A stretch of DNA of 64,000 bases from Dolomedes plantarius (Eukaryota; Arthropoda; Arachnida; Araneae; Dolomedidae), in the NCBI GenBank assembly GCA_907164885.2, contig OU015493.1, forward strand, positions 50,073,390 through 50,137,389, in the 5' to 3' direction. Position 1 is the first letter of the stretch. Every line of letters begins with the position of its first letter. Under the pieces are notes generated by a model, which saw only the letters and a program-made list of their open reading frames with translations, searched no databases and had not been told where the DNA came from. The translations under genes and the position numbers were made by a program. This document shows positions 34,479 through 45,395 of the stretch, piece by piece.

Positions 34479-35696
34479 CACTGAAGTGCCACTGAATTAG
34501 GGATACCTACCTAGTAACGAGTTGGGCCTCCTCTGGCCTTGATAACGGCTGCCACACGACGAGGCATAGATTCAACAAGTTTCTGGAAACGATCCACGGG
34601 AATGGCTTGCCAAATATTGGCTAAAGCTGTCCATAATTCAGTAAGGTTCTTTCGTGCTGTGGGATGGCCTTTCACGCCTTGTTCCAAAACATCCCAAAGG
34701 TGCTCAATAGGATTTAAGTCTGGGCTTCTAGGTGGCCAATTCATGACAGAGAAGTCAGAGGAATGCTCATCCAACCAGCCAGTAGCCAACCGGGACTTGT
34801 GAGAGGTACAGTTGTCTTGCTGGAAAACTCCATTACCGTGCGGATAACAGAATAGCATAAACGGATGGAGGTGATCAACCAGCAACTCTACGTACCGAAT
34901 TGCATTGAGGGAGGTTGGTACACGCACCAAAGATCCCAAACTGTGCCACGAAAAAGCACCCCAGACCATGATTGAGCCACCATGTCCTTGTACAGTTCCA
35001 GCCAGACATGCAGGATCCATGGCTTCATGAGCCTGACGCCATATTCTCAGCCTCCCGTTGGCGTTAAGTAGTCGGAATCGAGACTCATCACTTCATGCTA
35101 CTCGTTTCCAGTCCTCTACACTCCAGTCTCTGTGCTTTCTTGCCCAGGCAAGACGTGCAGCCCGATGGAAAGTATAGAGCAATGGTACTCTCGTAGGTCG
35201 ACGGCTCCCGAAACCCATACGGTGAAGCGAGCGTTGCACAGTCCGTTTACTGACTGTACGACTGGCACCGTCATTAAACTGGGTGGTAATTTGAGCTAAT
35301 GTTTGGCTTCGCTGGCTACGTACAATATGCCTGAGCCATCTCTCACCACGCACTGTCAATGCTAATTGTCCTTTGCAGTTTGCCCGATCGCTAGTTTTTT
35401 CCACCATCCATGTATTCTTGGTATACTCTTGACACTGTCGACCTTGAAATTCCTAGCTGTCTGACGATTTCGGAAATTGAATGGCCCATGCGTCGCGCAC
35501 CTACGATTTGTCCGCGATCGAAGGCGTCTAAATCAGGCAGTTTATCCATACTGGCAATTCCAACAACTAATTCAAAACAACCACAGTAAGCGCTATATAT
35601 GCAGTTACCACAGCGCCCTCACTTGCGCATACATGATGCGCAGCGATACACAATTTGCATATGCTTTGCTATCCCTAATTCAGTGGCACTTCAGTG
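34479..35696 (-). mobile_element. Tc1/mariner element with perfect 27-bp TIRs (D-36-E type)
   Basis: The ends are perfect inverted repeats of 27 bp beginning CACTGAAGTGCCACTGAATT, flanked by TA on both sides (34477-34478 and 35697-35698) and set in short TA tracts. Length is 1218 bp with one transposase gene on the minus strand. The spacing of catalytic residues is D-36-E, which matches the family described as DD36E/Incomer; that family name is inference from the spacing and general look. Confidence 0.92.
34511..35549 (-). pseudogene. D-36-E transposase with one frameshift and one nonsense codon
   Basis: From ATG at 35549 the protein starts MDKLPDLDAFDRGQIVGARR, followed by a helix-turn-helix (HSISEIVRQLGISRSTVSRV). 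A T-run on the plus strand at 35395-35400 holds one base too many and shifts the frame. The next frame continues through QRSLHRMGFGSRRPTRVPLL to RVA, then TGA at 35093-35095 in place of the Trp that normally precedes SDESRF. The remaining part has VFQQDNCTSHKS and SPDLNPIEHLWD with 36 residues between Asp and Glu. All three catalytic residues are present. The end RGGPTRY is typical of Tc1 transposases, so the protein is complete apart from the two lesions. Confidence 0.88.
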
Positions 35697-35698
35697 TA

Positions 35699-37230
35699 TA
35701 TATATATATACATATATGTATGTCAAAAATTTGGCGCATTTTGGTACTTTTCTGTTTAACTGTTTACTGCTTGTCCAAGCAATACAGACTGGGTTTGGCA
35801 AGCTGCCAAAATTATAACTTGCGTGGTACGGAAAGACGGTTTAAGCGTCTGAATTATGGAGGAACGTAATTTTATGTTAAATGAAATGATATCTCTGCCT
35901 CACAGGAAAAATATATTCCTGAAAACTAGCTTAATTTTATCTCGATTAAATTTTTTTTTTACCGTAATAACTAGCAAATTTCATGAAAAAAAATGGCTCA
36001 TTAGTGATGATCCCAAATGAATGGAACAACACAGCATATATATCGCAGAGAGTTAAATACAGATTAATGTCTATCTTCTTGGACAATGGCCGAGTTTAGT
36101 TGTCCTTTTTCTATTCCAAATTTTTTTTAATCCTAGAGGTACTCATTATTGCGATAAATTTAAAGTTTGATTTTAGGGAGTAGGAAGCATCTTATTAAAA
36201 AAATTCCTTCATTGCATCAAAAAAAGTTGTACTTGCAACATTTTTTAAGCAAATCAATAGCGTTTTTGTAAAATCAAACAAATTTAAAAAAACTAAAAGT
36301 ATATTGAATGTATTCTAATCAAGTTTTAATCCTGGTTGTTTTTCCTTTAGTCCGATAACACAAACGAGGTTAAAAAACTTTAAAAACCAAAAATAAATTA
36401 ATTAGTTTCTATAGGGATATATTTTATAAGCTTTATATATGTACATATTAAAATATATGTACATTTTAATTCAGTTTTTCAGTTGCATCTCTGTACATTA
36501 GTTTGATTTGGAATTATACATCCATATAAAATATATATAAAATATTACCCTTTCACTGAAGCGATATTTTTATTCAGTGACTGTAGAACATAAAAGCTAC
36601 GAATGACACACAGAAGTTATAAAATGTATTTTATAACTCGACCGTTCAACTTTATTTCAGTGTTTGATATGTTGATTAAAAATACAGCAAAATAGTAAAA
36701 GAAAACATCATTTCGGTCGGCTAATCATACGCAAGGATAAGTAATACAAAAATTTTGACCGTAAATGTTATATTTAGACCATAAAGTTATATATAGAGAC
36801 TATAACTCTGCTGTAAAATTGTTTCATACAATACTTTTAAAACCAACAAAATATTCACACTATTCACAGCTAAACATGCAGTTAACTGAGCCTCGCTCTC
36901 TTTAACAATACCCTTCTGCAATATTGATAAAAATTCCTACGGATTGGAAGAAAAGCTAGTATTTCTAAGAAAATAGGCCTATTCATCAAACAGTGATGTT
37001 AATATCATGAAAGAATGATAAATCAGAAGAGAAATTACCGCAATACTCCTTAGAACTTTTCCATTCTTGGCACATTTAAAAACCACCTTCAAAGTTTTTG
37101 AACTTTTTTTGAGTACTTTAAATAAACAGCATTAAAATGAATATTTTAAAATGGCGTCTAAGGGTTTAAAATTCTTTTGAACATTTTAAATCAATTAGTT
37201 TCAACATTTGCATTTAATCTGGGTTTTATA
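35699..37230. other. Unannotated AT-rich DNA
   Basis: I see no supported gene or element end. The short frames at the start lie in or beside the transposon end and microsatellite. Confidence 0.5.
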
Positions 37231-37232
37231 TT

Positions 37233-37287
<55 letters not shown>

Positions 37288-37306
37288 ATATATGTATATC
37301 TATATA
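37231..37306. repeat. (TA)n-(TG)n-(TA)n microsatellite
   Basis: A compound dinucleotide tract directly abutting the left end of the MITE at 37307. Confidence 0.9.
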
Positions 37307-37478
37307 CAGTGGAATCTCGATCGATCGTTTTCGGATCCATCGTTTTTCCGTATGTGTCGTTCATTTTATCCAGTCCCAACGATCATATTGCTTTGTTATG
37401 TTTCCGCATCTGTCGTTTTCCCGCATTATCATTCATTTCAGTCGATCACTTGAAAAACAATACATCGATATTCCACTG
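37307..37478. mobile_element. 172-bp MITE, pogo/Tigger-like ends
   Basis: The left end CAGTGGAATCTCGAT and the inverted right end CAGTGGAATATCGAT are flanked by TA (37305-37306 and 37479-37480). No coding capacity remains. The CAGTxGAA ends and TA duplication resemble pogo/Tigger elements; other TA-inserting families are possible. Confidence 0.75.
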
Positions 37479-37479
37479 T

Positions 37480-37546
<67 letters not shown>
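37479..37546. repeat. (CA)n-(TA)n microsatellite joining two elements
   Basis: It lies between the MITE and the D-41-D element, so both element ends touch the same tract. Confidence 0.9.
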
Positions 37547-37550
<4 letters not shown>

Positions 37551-38852
37551 GGCTGTTCACACATTTTTTAGACGATGTATATTGTATTCACAAAACTAAA
37601 TTACATAAATTTCTTGTGTTTTAAATGTTCTATTTGACATCCCTTATTCTGAACTATCTTTCGACACCGCAATTTCCAGGATAATAATGCCTTTTGAAGT
37701 GTCAGAAGAGGTATTCTATCCCATTCCTCCTGAACAGCTTTCCAGAGTCCTGTAAGGGTTTTGGGACGACGTTTGGATAATGCATATTTTAAAAGTCCGA
37801 AAGCACAAAAATCCATAGGTGATACATCGGGAGATTCAGTAGGGATATCAGTGAAGGGTATGGCCTTGATACCTGTTTTTTGTTCCATTTCTTTTGGGAA
37901 ATTTACAGTGGATTTTGATGTGTGGCTGCTAGCTTTGTCCTGATGGAATCTCACAGATTGATGGCACTGTGGGTAAAGCGATGGTATTTCATTCAGAAAA
38001 ATTGGCAATAAAATATGTTCCTGATAGTATTTGGAGTTAATCTTGACATTTTTTTTGCACTCTCTTTATTTTTAACTTGCCATTACAAGAAACACCAGCA
38101 ACAATCATGAATCCCTTAGAAAAACTTTCTTTCGATTCTTTGAACCATGTACTTAAATTTTTTTCTCCCCTTTTATGATAATAAATGGCTCTTTTTTTGT
38201 TGCAATCATTTAAATACACCCATGATTCATCTATTGTGACAATTGTTTTCCATTCTTCTTTTGATAAGTTTTTCTCATATAGAATTCTGCAGCGTGTCCT
38301 GCGTTCAGCGATATGATTTGGAAGAAGACGATGCACATTGTGTTTTTTCGCTTTCTTAAGATTTAAATCAACGTTTATCATTTTGTTTACAGTGGACACC
38401 GAGCATTTTAATGATTCTGCAACTGTCCTTTGACTAGGGGGATTTTCTTTTAACATTAAACAACGTACCTTTGCAATAGTCGAAGATGTCCGTTTTTTCC
38501 CTGGATACATGTTTGGAATTTTTGTCCCACTTGAGGCTCCAATTTGACGTTTTTTTTTTCCTTTCTTGTTGACGATATTACCTGTCGACGCTTTAGATAT
38601 CACAAAACCATGACTCTCACATCGTTTTTGGATAACGGAGTCTGCATATTTCTCTTCGGAAAGAGCATAAATGTAGCCTTCGAACCACTGCTTTGTTAAA
38701 AACGCCATTTTGAATAAAAACAAAACTTTCAAGCCACAGAGGATAATTTTGACTTTTAAAAACATAGTACAATTGCAATTATTTCTTTTTCAGCAAGCGA
38801 TTTTTTATTACCGCTTACCAAAATCGTCTAAAAAATGTGCGAACAGCCTCTG
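37547..38852 (-). mobile_element. Mariner-related element with D-41-D spacing, full length
   Basis: The ends CAGAGGCTGTTCACACATTT and its inverted partner CAGAGGCTGTTCGCACATTT match over 30 bp with one difference. TA lies on both sides (37545-37546, 38853-38854), within long (TA)n tracts. Length is 1306 bp with a single transposase gene on the minus strand. The D-41-D spacing recalls rosa and related DD41D mariner families; placement within them is not proven here. Confidence 0.9.
37601..38708 (-). pseudogene. D-41-D transposase interrupted only by one base in an A-run
   Basis: From ATG at 38708 ([20 protein letters not shown]) the frame runs through helix-turn-helix sequence (PSQRTVAESLKCSVSTVNKM) and IDESWVYL with the first catalytic Asp. 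It then meets a run of eight A (minus strand, 38049-38056) where one extra base shifts the frame. The second part continues in the other frame: RFHQDKASSHTS has the second Asp and SPDVSPMDFCAFG the third, 41 residues apart. The C-terminus is intact to TAA/TAG near 37601. No nonsense codon is present in either part, so the homopolymer is the only lesion. If it is a sequencing error, this is an intact gene. Confidence 0.88.
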
Positions 38853-38981
<129 letters not shown>

Positions 38982-39620
38982 AATATATAAAAATGAATGT
39001 TTGTATCTCTGTAATTGTATAGAAATCCACAGTTTAGGAGCAACGATCGTGAAATTTTACATACAGGCGTCTTTAAAAACAGCCGAGGGTCTGAAGAACT
39101 TCAAAAATCGAAATTAATTACCGTTGATTTTTAATTAATAAGAAACCAACAATTTGTAAGCTGTTACACTTTGTGGAATCACCGCTCTGAATATGGCGTC
39201 CACGTTAGGGTTAGCTGAAGCGAACAGCGAGCGAAAAGATAAAAATAAATAAAATCAAAAAGTTTCAAGTTACATATTAAGCCAGAATAATAAATGAAAA
39301 TAATAATCTTTCAAGTCAGATTTTATACTCTAAAATAAATCGGATCCAACGGCATATTAACACTATCACACGCGATGGAAAATTCGAATCAACCACGCTA
39401 AGTGTCACAAGATCATTTTTAATCGCTACTGCAACCCCCCTCGCTTATGTCTTTGTGTCTATTGAAGAGTTAAAGACTAAGCTTCTATCCTGCTAACTTA
39501 TTTCTAACTTAAAACTCCTCTTACTCCATAAATACATGTATATTCACCAACCCATAGCAACTTTTCAGTAATTTTAGTACAAATATTGTCCTATTTACAC
39601 AATACACTAGCATGTTATTG

Positions 39621-39685
39621 TGGCGCATTCGGTAAGAGCGTTCATTTACTATACTACACGAAGCGGGTTCGAATACGGATCGTAC
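39621..39685 (+). other. tRNA-like sequence (possible SINE head)
   Basis: GGCGCATTCGGTAAGAGCG resembles a D-arm and A box, and GCGGGTTCGAATACGG resembles a T-arm and B box, at tRNA-like spacing. The T stem does not close well and I could not form a full acceptor stem, so a working tRNA is unlikely. A tRNA-derived SINE fragment captured in the Helitron is the simplest reading. Confidence 0.35.
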
Positions 39686-40421
39686 AGATTTTGCTAAACC
39701 TGTATTTTCAGCTTTTATTTTATTATTTTTTAAATTATTATTATTATTATTTTTATTTATTATTTTTTTAAATTATTTTTATTTTATTTTATTATTTTTA
39801 AAAATTATTATTTTTATTTTATTTTATTTTTCATATTATTAATGTGTATAACATTTCGTATACTTTTTTTTCTATGTTATATATACTGTGTTTATTTTTT
39901 TAATGGATTTTGGTAGGTTTATTATAAATTTATGTATTTTATGTTTTACTTTTCAGGAATTTTTGCTCCAATGATAAAGGCTAAATCTTTTCTGTTATTT
40001 ATACTGTATTTAGTTTTTAAATTGATTTTGGTTAACAAACATTCGACAATTTGCCATTTTTACTTTTCAGCTTTACCTTTCCTAAAGACAATTTGACATT
40101 TTTCCTTTTCAGCTTTTAGTGGTTTATTATAAATGTATATATTTTATGCTTTACTTTTCAGGGTTTTTTGCTCCAATGATGAAACGCTAAATCTAGCTGA
40201 ATTCTGAAGAAATTATTGTAAATTTATGGTTTTTTATGTTGGGTTTTCTTTTTATTCATGTGTATAACATTTCACATGCTTTTTATTCTATGATATTTAT
40301 ACTGTGTTTAGTTTTTAAATTGATTTTGGTTAACAAACATTCTTAAAATCCTGGGCAACGCCGGATAAATTATCACCTGTGTAGGTTGATAATTTATAAA
40401 TTTTAAAACTGTTACCACATG

Positions 40422-40598
40422 CAGTGGCGCACCCAGGGGGGGCCCAGGGGGCCCTGGCCCCCCCCCCAAAGAAGTAGAAATATTGATTTTGCATTATAAA
40501 TATTTTTATTCGTTCATCTCGGCCCCCCCCATGCATTATAAATATTTTTATCCATTCATCTCGGCCCCCCCCAAGAAAAAATCCTGGGTGCGCCACTG
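40422..40598. mobile_element. 177-bp hAT-type MITE nested in the Helitron
   Basis: Perfect inverted ends CAGTGGCGCACCCAGG are flanked by an exact 8-bp duplication ACCACATG (40414-40421 and 40599-40606). The interior holds two copies of a roughly 55-bp unit (GCATTATAAATATTTTTAT to TCATCTCGGCCCCCCC). Its presence inside the Helitron copy dates it after that copy or its ancestor. Confidence 0.92.
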
Positions 40599-41036
40599 AC
40601 CACATGTATATTTACAGATCCACAAGAACTTTCCAATATTTTTAATTAATAACAACTCTCGATTCACAAGCATACAGTAGATGGCGCCACTATTTTAATT
40701 TTTTTTGTGTCTATTTCGTTGTTATGTGACGATAAATTTATTTAAAGTACCAGATAAAGAAATCACATGATCAGCGTTTAATAAATTAAATTGTAAAATT
40801 AATCTTTAAAAATTCACCTAAAATTAGAAAATGGAGGTAAAGATGCGAAAAGAATTTCATTTTAAAGGAATTTTTATGATCTTTTTTGTGATATAAATTT
40901 TACAACCCTCAAATTATTATTTTAAATGCAAACTTGAAAAAAAGTTACAAAAACAGATTAAAAATTTAATTTAAAAAAATCTAAGAAGAATTTTTCAAAA
41001 ATCTTTCTTAGTGCACCCCTACATTATAAGAAGAAT

Positions 41037-41148
41037 CGCCATGCAAAATTTCAGTCCTTTAGGTTCAACGGTTTGGTCTGTACTTTGTATGTCAGTCAGT
41101 CAATCAGTCAGTTAGTCAGTTACGGAACTGTTTTATATATATATAGAT
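41037..41148 (-). mobile_element. Inverted 5' end of a second Helitron family
   Basis: On the minus strand this reads TCTATATATATATAAAACAG, then TTCCGTAACTGACTAACTG and a GACTGACATACAAAGTACAG region. The same sequence occurs on the plus strand at 49597-49720. The TC start and A/T-rich then GACTGACTGAC pattern fit a Helitron 5' terminus. No matching 3' end was found, so it is a fragment. Confidence 0.55.
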
Positions 41149-42283
41149 TTTTATTACTATCTCTATATCGTAACGTTAACTTCATGCGCACACATTATTT
41201 TTAACTGGCATTCAATTGGCTGTTAAAACTTTATATTTACATCCTATTTAAAAGAAGTAGGGTGTAAATTGTAGGGTGGAAAGTTGGTAAAATTAAAATT
41301 TTGTGCAATGTATTTTAATTTCTCAATTAAAAGTAGTTTTTTTCTAAAAATCAATTCATTTCGCTTGAAAAGCTAAATATTTTATGCACGCGGTTTATAT
41401 TATAATTACTATCTTTATATCGTAACGTTAACTTCATGCGCGAGCATTATTTTCTTATGCTTTTTTTATTATTATCATCTTTATGATAGCTTTATTTTCA
41501 TATGGTTTTAAGCAACTATCGTTTTTATTCATATTATGTTGGTTTTTTATTAATTAAAAATTAAGGGTAATTAATTTCGATTCCGGAAGTTCTTATCTTT
41601 ATTTTCATATGCTTTTTCATTTACGAATTATTCAAATGTTGGTTAAAAAACTTTTGCGTAATTTATATATTTGTGTGTGTTTAATTATTGAAATTAATAA
41701 ATTCATATTTCTGGAGAGGATGTTTCAGATTTTAGTGGTACTATGATGAAAGGCTGAATATACCAAAATTCTGAGGAGTTTATTATGGAGAGAAAAGGAA
41801 TTTAATATGTAGAGGATGTTTATAGGAGTTAAATGTGGAGAGGAGTTGAATGGTTTGCAGCCCTCAATCAAACACTTCATTTTTTTAAGAGGCAACGCTG
41901 CAGTCATATCATTGTTCTATTGGAAATTTCTGCTGAACCTGTAATTGCAGCTTTTTTTTACCCCAATGATGAAAGGCTAATTCTAGCTGAATTCTGAGGA
42001 GTTTATTATAAATTTATATATTTATAGATTTCACAAGGTTTTTTTTCTATGTTATTTATACTGTGCTTAGTTTTAAATTAATTTTGATTAACAAACATTA
42101 GAGAATTTGACATTTTTACTTTTCAGATTTTAGTATTAAAATGATGAAAGGCTGAAATTCTGAGACGTGTATAACATTTCACATATATTTTTTATGTTAT
42201 TTATACTGTGTTAATTTTTAAATTGATTTTGGTTAACAACAAACATTCTTAAAATCCCGGGCATCGTCGGGTACTTCAGCTAG

Positions 42284-42316
<33 letters not shown>

Positions 42317-42333
42317 ATATGTATATGTATATA
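42284..42333. repeat. (TA)n-(TG)n-(TA)n microsatellite between Helitron and pogo-like element
   Basis: It begins at the T immediately after the Helitron CTAG end and finishes with the TA flanking the CAGTCGAACC end at 42334. Confidence 0.9.
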
Positions 42334-42960
42334 CAGTCGAACCTCTATTTTGCAAATTTCTTCGTAAAATAACCTCCAAATAACGAAGTTCATTCTCTAT
42401 TTAACGAACTTTTTCTTGTGATCCGATATTTTTTCTCCATATTTCACAAAATATTTCTGAACATTTCAAACATATTCATTTTTTTACACATTTTATGGTT
42501 ATCAATGACCTTAACAGGGTTTTACCATGTCCTTGAACTATTCTCCCGTTTTCTAGATTGTTGATCAGTGTTGCTCAAGTTATTTCGGTTCTTGTAGCTG
42601 GAAAATGTCAAAACGAAAGTGCTTGAGCATCAAAGAAAAAAATTTAATTCTTCTTGAGGTGGATAAAGACGTTAAGATAAATGATATTGCTTTACAATTT
42701 GGTATTCCTCCAAACAGCTTATCAACCATTATAAAAAATCGTGATAAGATACAAGATTATGATTCATCAAATTCTTGTTCAAAACGTTTAAAAACATGTG
42801 TCTATGAAGATGTGGATGAAGCAGTTTTGAAGTGGATACACACAACGCGAGATAAAAATGTTCTGATCTCTGGGTCTTTCATAATTGAGAAAGGCTTGCG
42901 AAGGCAAATTGAAGAGCCATTAAAGGCAAATTAGGGCGTTAAAACTGAAAAATCGAAGTA
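42334..42960 (+). mobile_element. Left part of a pogo/Tigger-type element
   Basis: The end CAGTCGAACCTCTATTTTGC follows TA and is characteristic of pogo/Tigger TIRs. It is followed 270 bp later by a CENP-B-like transposase start. No right TIR (GAGGTTCGACTG) is visible downstream, so the element is truncated. The right boundary given is only where homology fades. Confidence 0.7.
42605..42934 (+). pseudogene. N-terminal fragment of pogo/Tigger-type transposase
   Basis: The 109-residue frame begins MSKRKCLSIKEKNLILLEVD, then KINDIALQFGIPPNSLSTII as the second helix-turn-helix element. This is the CENP-B N-terminal type used by pogo-group transposases to bind DNA. A second domain start (DEAVLKWIHTTRDKNVLISG) matches the CENP-B HTH region, followed by an early TAG after EEPLKAN. 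The DDE domain that should follow is absent. ATG at 42605 lies in the expected place behind the TIR. Confidence 0.8.
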
Positions 42961-44284
42961 GTAAAATTGAAGTAGTAAAATAGTAAAATTGTAGGCAAAT
43001 TAAAGTGTTTAAAGTACTATTTAAAGTATTTTAAAAGGTGGCCGGTTTAACTTATCCAGGTGGGCAGTAATGGCAATAGAATAAGTATTAGTTTAATATA
43101 GCCAAACATTAAACCCACTAGTTTCGTTGCACAATAAATAAATGACTGGGATCCGTTAACAATACAGGTTAACGAAACCACCCAACGTTAAAAGGCAGGA
43201 ACATAGGCAAGTCCTATTCCCTGCAGCTCTCTTCTTCTGTGCGGGCAGCTCCTTTTCATGTGCTAGAAATGAACACGTCCCATGGGCATATCTAGTTTTC
43301 AAATTTGCATAGTGCATTAAAATTTGCATTTCCGCATAAGCATCGCCACATATCTATAAATGGAATTTACGTCTGTTAGTTACATCTTAGTTAAATAAAT
43401 AAACAGCACAAACATCTATATTTTTAATTTTAGAAGATAAGATATTGCTTAGAATTTTTCATTTTTCCCTCAAAAGAAAATTCCATGTTACATTTCACAA
43501 GAGTGAGTAAAATATTAAATTATACTGTTCCGTCTTTCTAACCTGTTAAATTTATATTTCCGAAAAAAATATCATAATATAGTTTTCTATTTTAGAAAAC
43601 TACAAATTAGAAAACTTCTTTTCTATTTCACAAAAACATTTATTACTCCTTTCTACAAAAGTTACAGAAATTAGAATAAAGAGAATATTTAAATCTTTAT
43701 TTTCAAGGTATCGGAATAATGTCATGGAAAAATTTTGTATAAGTAATACGTATCCTTACATTCTCCTCCAAAAATATCTCTACGAATATTACAAAAAATT
43801 ATTTGCTTTTCCGAAAGAGGAAAGAAGTAATGCACACAGAATCACACATAAAAGATAATTATGGTGAATTTCGTTTTAGTTGAACTGCTACACATTCCGC
43901 ATAAAATTCATTTTAACCTAACACTTTTCGTAGATTCTACTTGAATAAACTCACAGCGGATATTAGACCCTATAAAATACAATTCAACTTTTAAGGTGTC
44001 TCTAAAATGACATAAGAAGTTTAATAAAACACTTCTTAAGCTATGTTTTTTTTACTTTAACAAAAGGAAAAAATTAATAACGCAACTTGTAAATATAAAG
44101 GCAGTTTCGAATAGTGTAAAATTTCTCTTTTTCATATTCATGTGTTTTCAGTCGTTATCTAATTGTCCAATTTTTGAATTAAAGAGATAAATGAATAAAA
44201 CTGCATGTACTTAGAAATATATTTGTACTTCCACTTATGTTGAGGTTTTTCTTTTTTAAATTTATTTTTATTTTTTATTTTGAG
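42961..44284. other. Unannotated AT-rich DNA
   Basis: I see no supported gene. A less AT-rich patch near 43130-43270 has no recognisable motif. Confidence 0.45.
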
Positions 44285-45395
44285 TATTAGATAAGCCTAT
44301 TGAGGTGCAAACAACTGCTATCTGTTGACTAATCATCAAACTCAAATAATGTCTACAGTCCAATATAAATATTGTTTCGTATTCTAGGTTCGATAGGAAT
44401 GAATAGAAATCTCTTCAGAAAGCGCACACAAAATAAAGTTTATTATTCTGTAAATTCTTCAGGCGCATACACAAATACTAATAGAAAACACGTAAAAACT
44501 GTCTTCTATACAACAGAAATCTCTAAAAACACAAGTTGGGATAACAGAGTCTTCAGTACAATACACGCCTAACACACTTTCAATACATTCAATACGCAGC
44601 AGAAAAGAATTCTGACTTCCAATCTCAGGTATATTTATAGACTTCCAAAGCACCCTCTATCGGTCACCAGATAGAAATAACTGGAACATTCCAGAAAGTC
44701 TTTAGAAGGTTGACGACCATTTGACGACCAAAATAAGTCACCAAATCCATCGCCAATTTGGTAATAACTCTCATATTTGGCGGGATTACCCTAGATTGTA
44801 AAATTCGCAACAATATAATGGTGTAAAAGAAAGGCATATTTACTTTAGTGTTATCTGGCTATCCACCAAAAAGATACTGAGGGAGAATCATACTGCAGTA
44901 AACAGGCTCATCTAATACGTCGCTTCGATAGGGTGGGGCAGAATGGTCTCTCACATTATAAAGGGTAATAAAAGCCTATTGATGTGCATACGACTGTTAT
45001 CTGTAACTAATCATCAAACTCAAAGAATGTCCGCAGTCCAATATAGATATAATGGTGGCAAATAAAGGCATATTTACTTTCGTGTCATCTAGCTATCCAC
45101 CAAAAAGATACTGAGGGAGAATCATACTGGAGCAAACAGGCTCATCTAATACGCAGCTTCGACAGGGTGGGGCAGAATGGACTCTCACATTTTAAAGGTT
45201 AATAAAAGCTTATTGAGGCAAATACGACTGTTATCTGTTGACTTATCATCAAACTCAAAGAATGTCTGCAGTCCAATATAGATATAATGGTGAAAAAAAG
45301 GCATATTTACTTTCGTGTCATCTAGCTATCCACCAAAAAGATACTGAGGAAGCATCATACTACAGCAAACAGGCTCATTTGATACGCCGATTCTA
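44285..45395. repeat. Tandem units of about 235 bp containing a transposon end
   Basis: Three units can be aligned on TCATCAAACTCAAA (44334, 45010, 45247) and on CAGGCTCATCTAATACG (near 44903, 45138, 45370). Each unit ends in a version of the mariner-like terminus GGTGxGGCAGAATGGACTCT, and the last one is the left TIR of the element at 45396. The first unit is interrupted by a solo LTR. The array may have arisen by tandem duplication of the flank together with the transposon end. Confidence 0.8.
44373..44812 (-). mobile_element. Solo LTR of a gypsy-type retrotransposon
   Basis: The interruption of the first 235-bp unit is exactly a 440-bp block with TG at one end and CA at the other, flanked by ATAT on both sides (44369-44372 and 44813-44816). 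On the minus strand it begins TGTTGCGAATTTTACAATC, has a TATAAATA box about 200 bp in and an AATAATAAA signal near the end, and closes ACGAAACA. These are LTR promoter and polyadenylation features. No internal retrotransposon genes lie nearby, so it is a solo LTR left by recombination. Confidence 0.8.
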
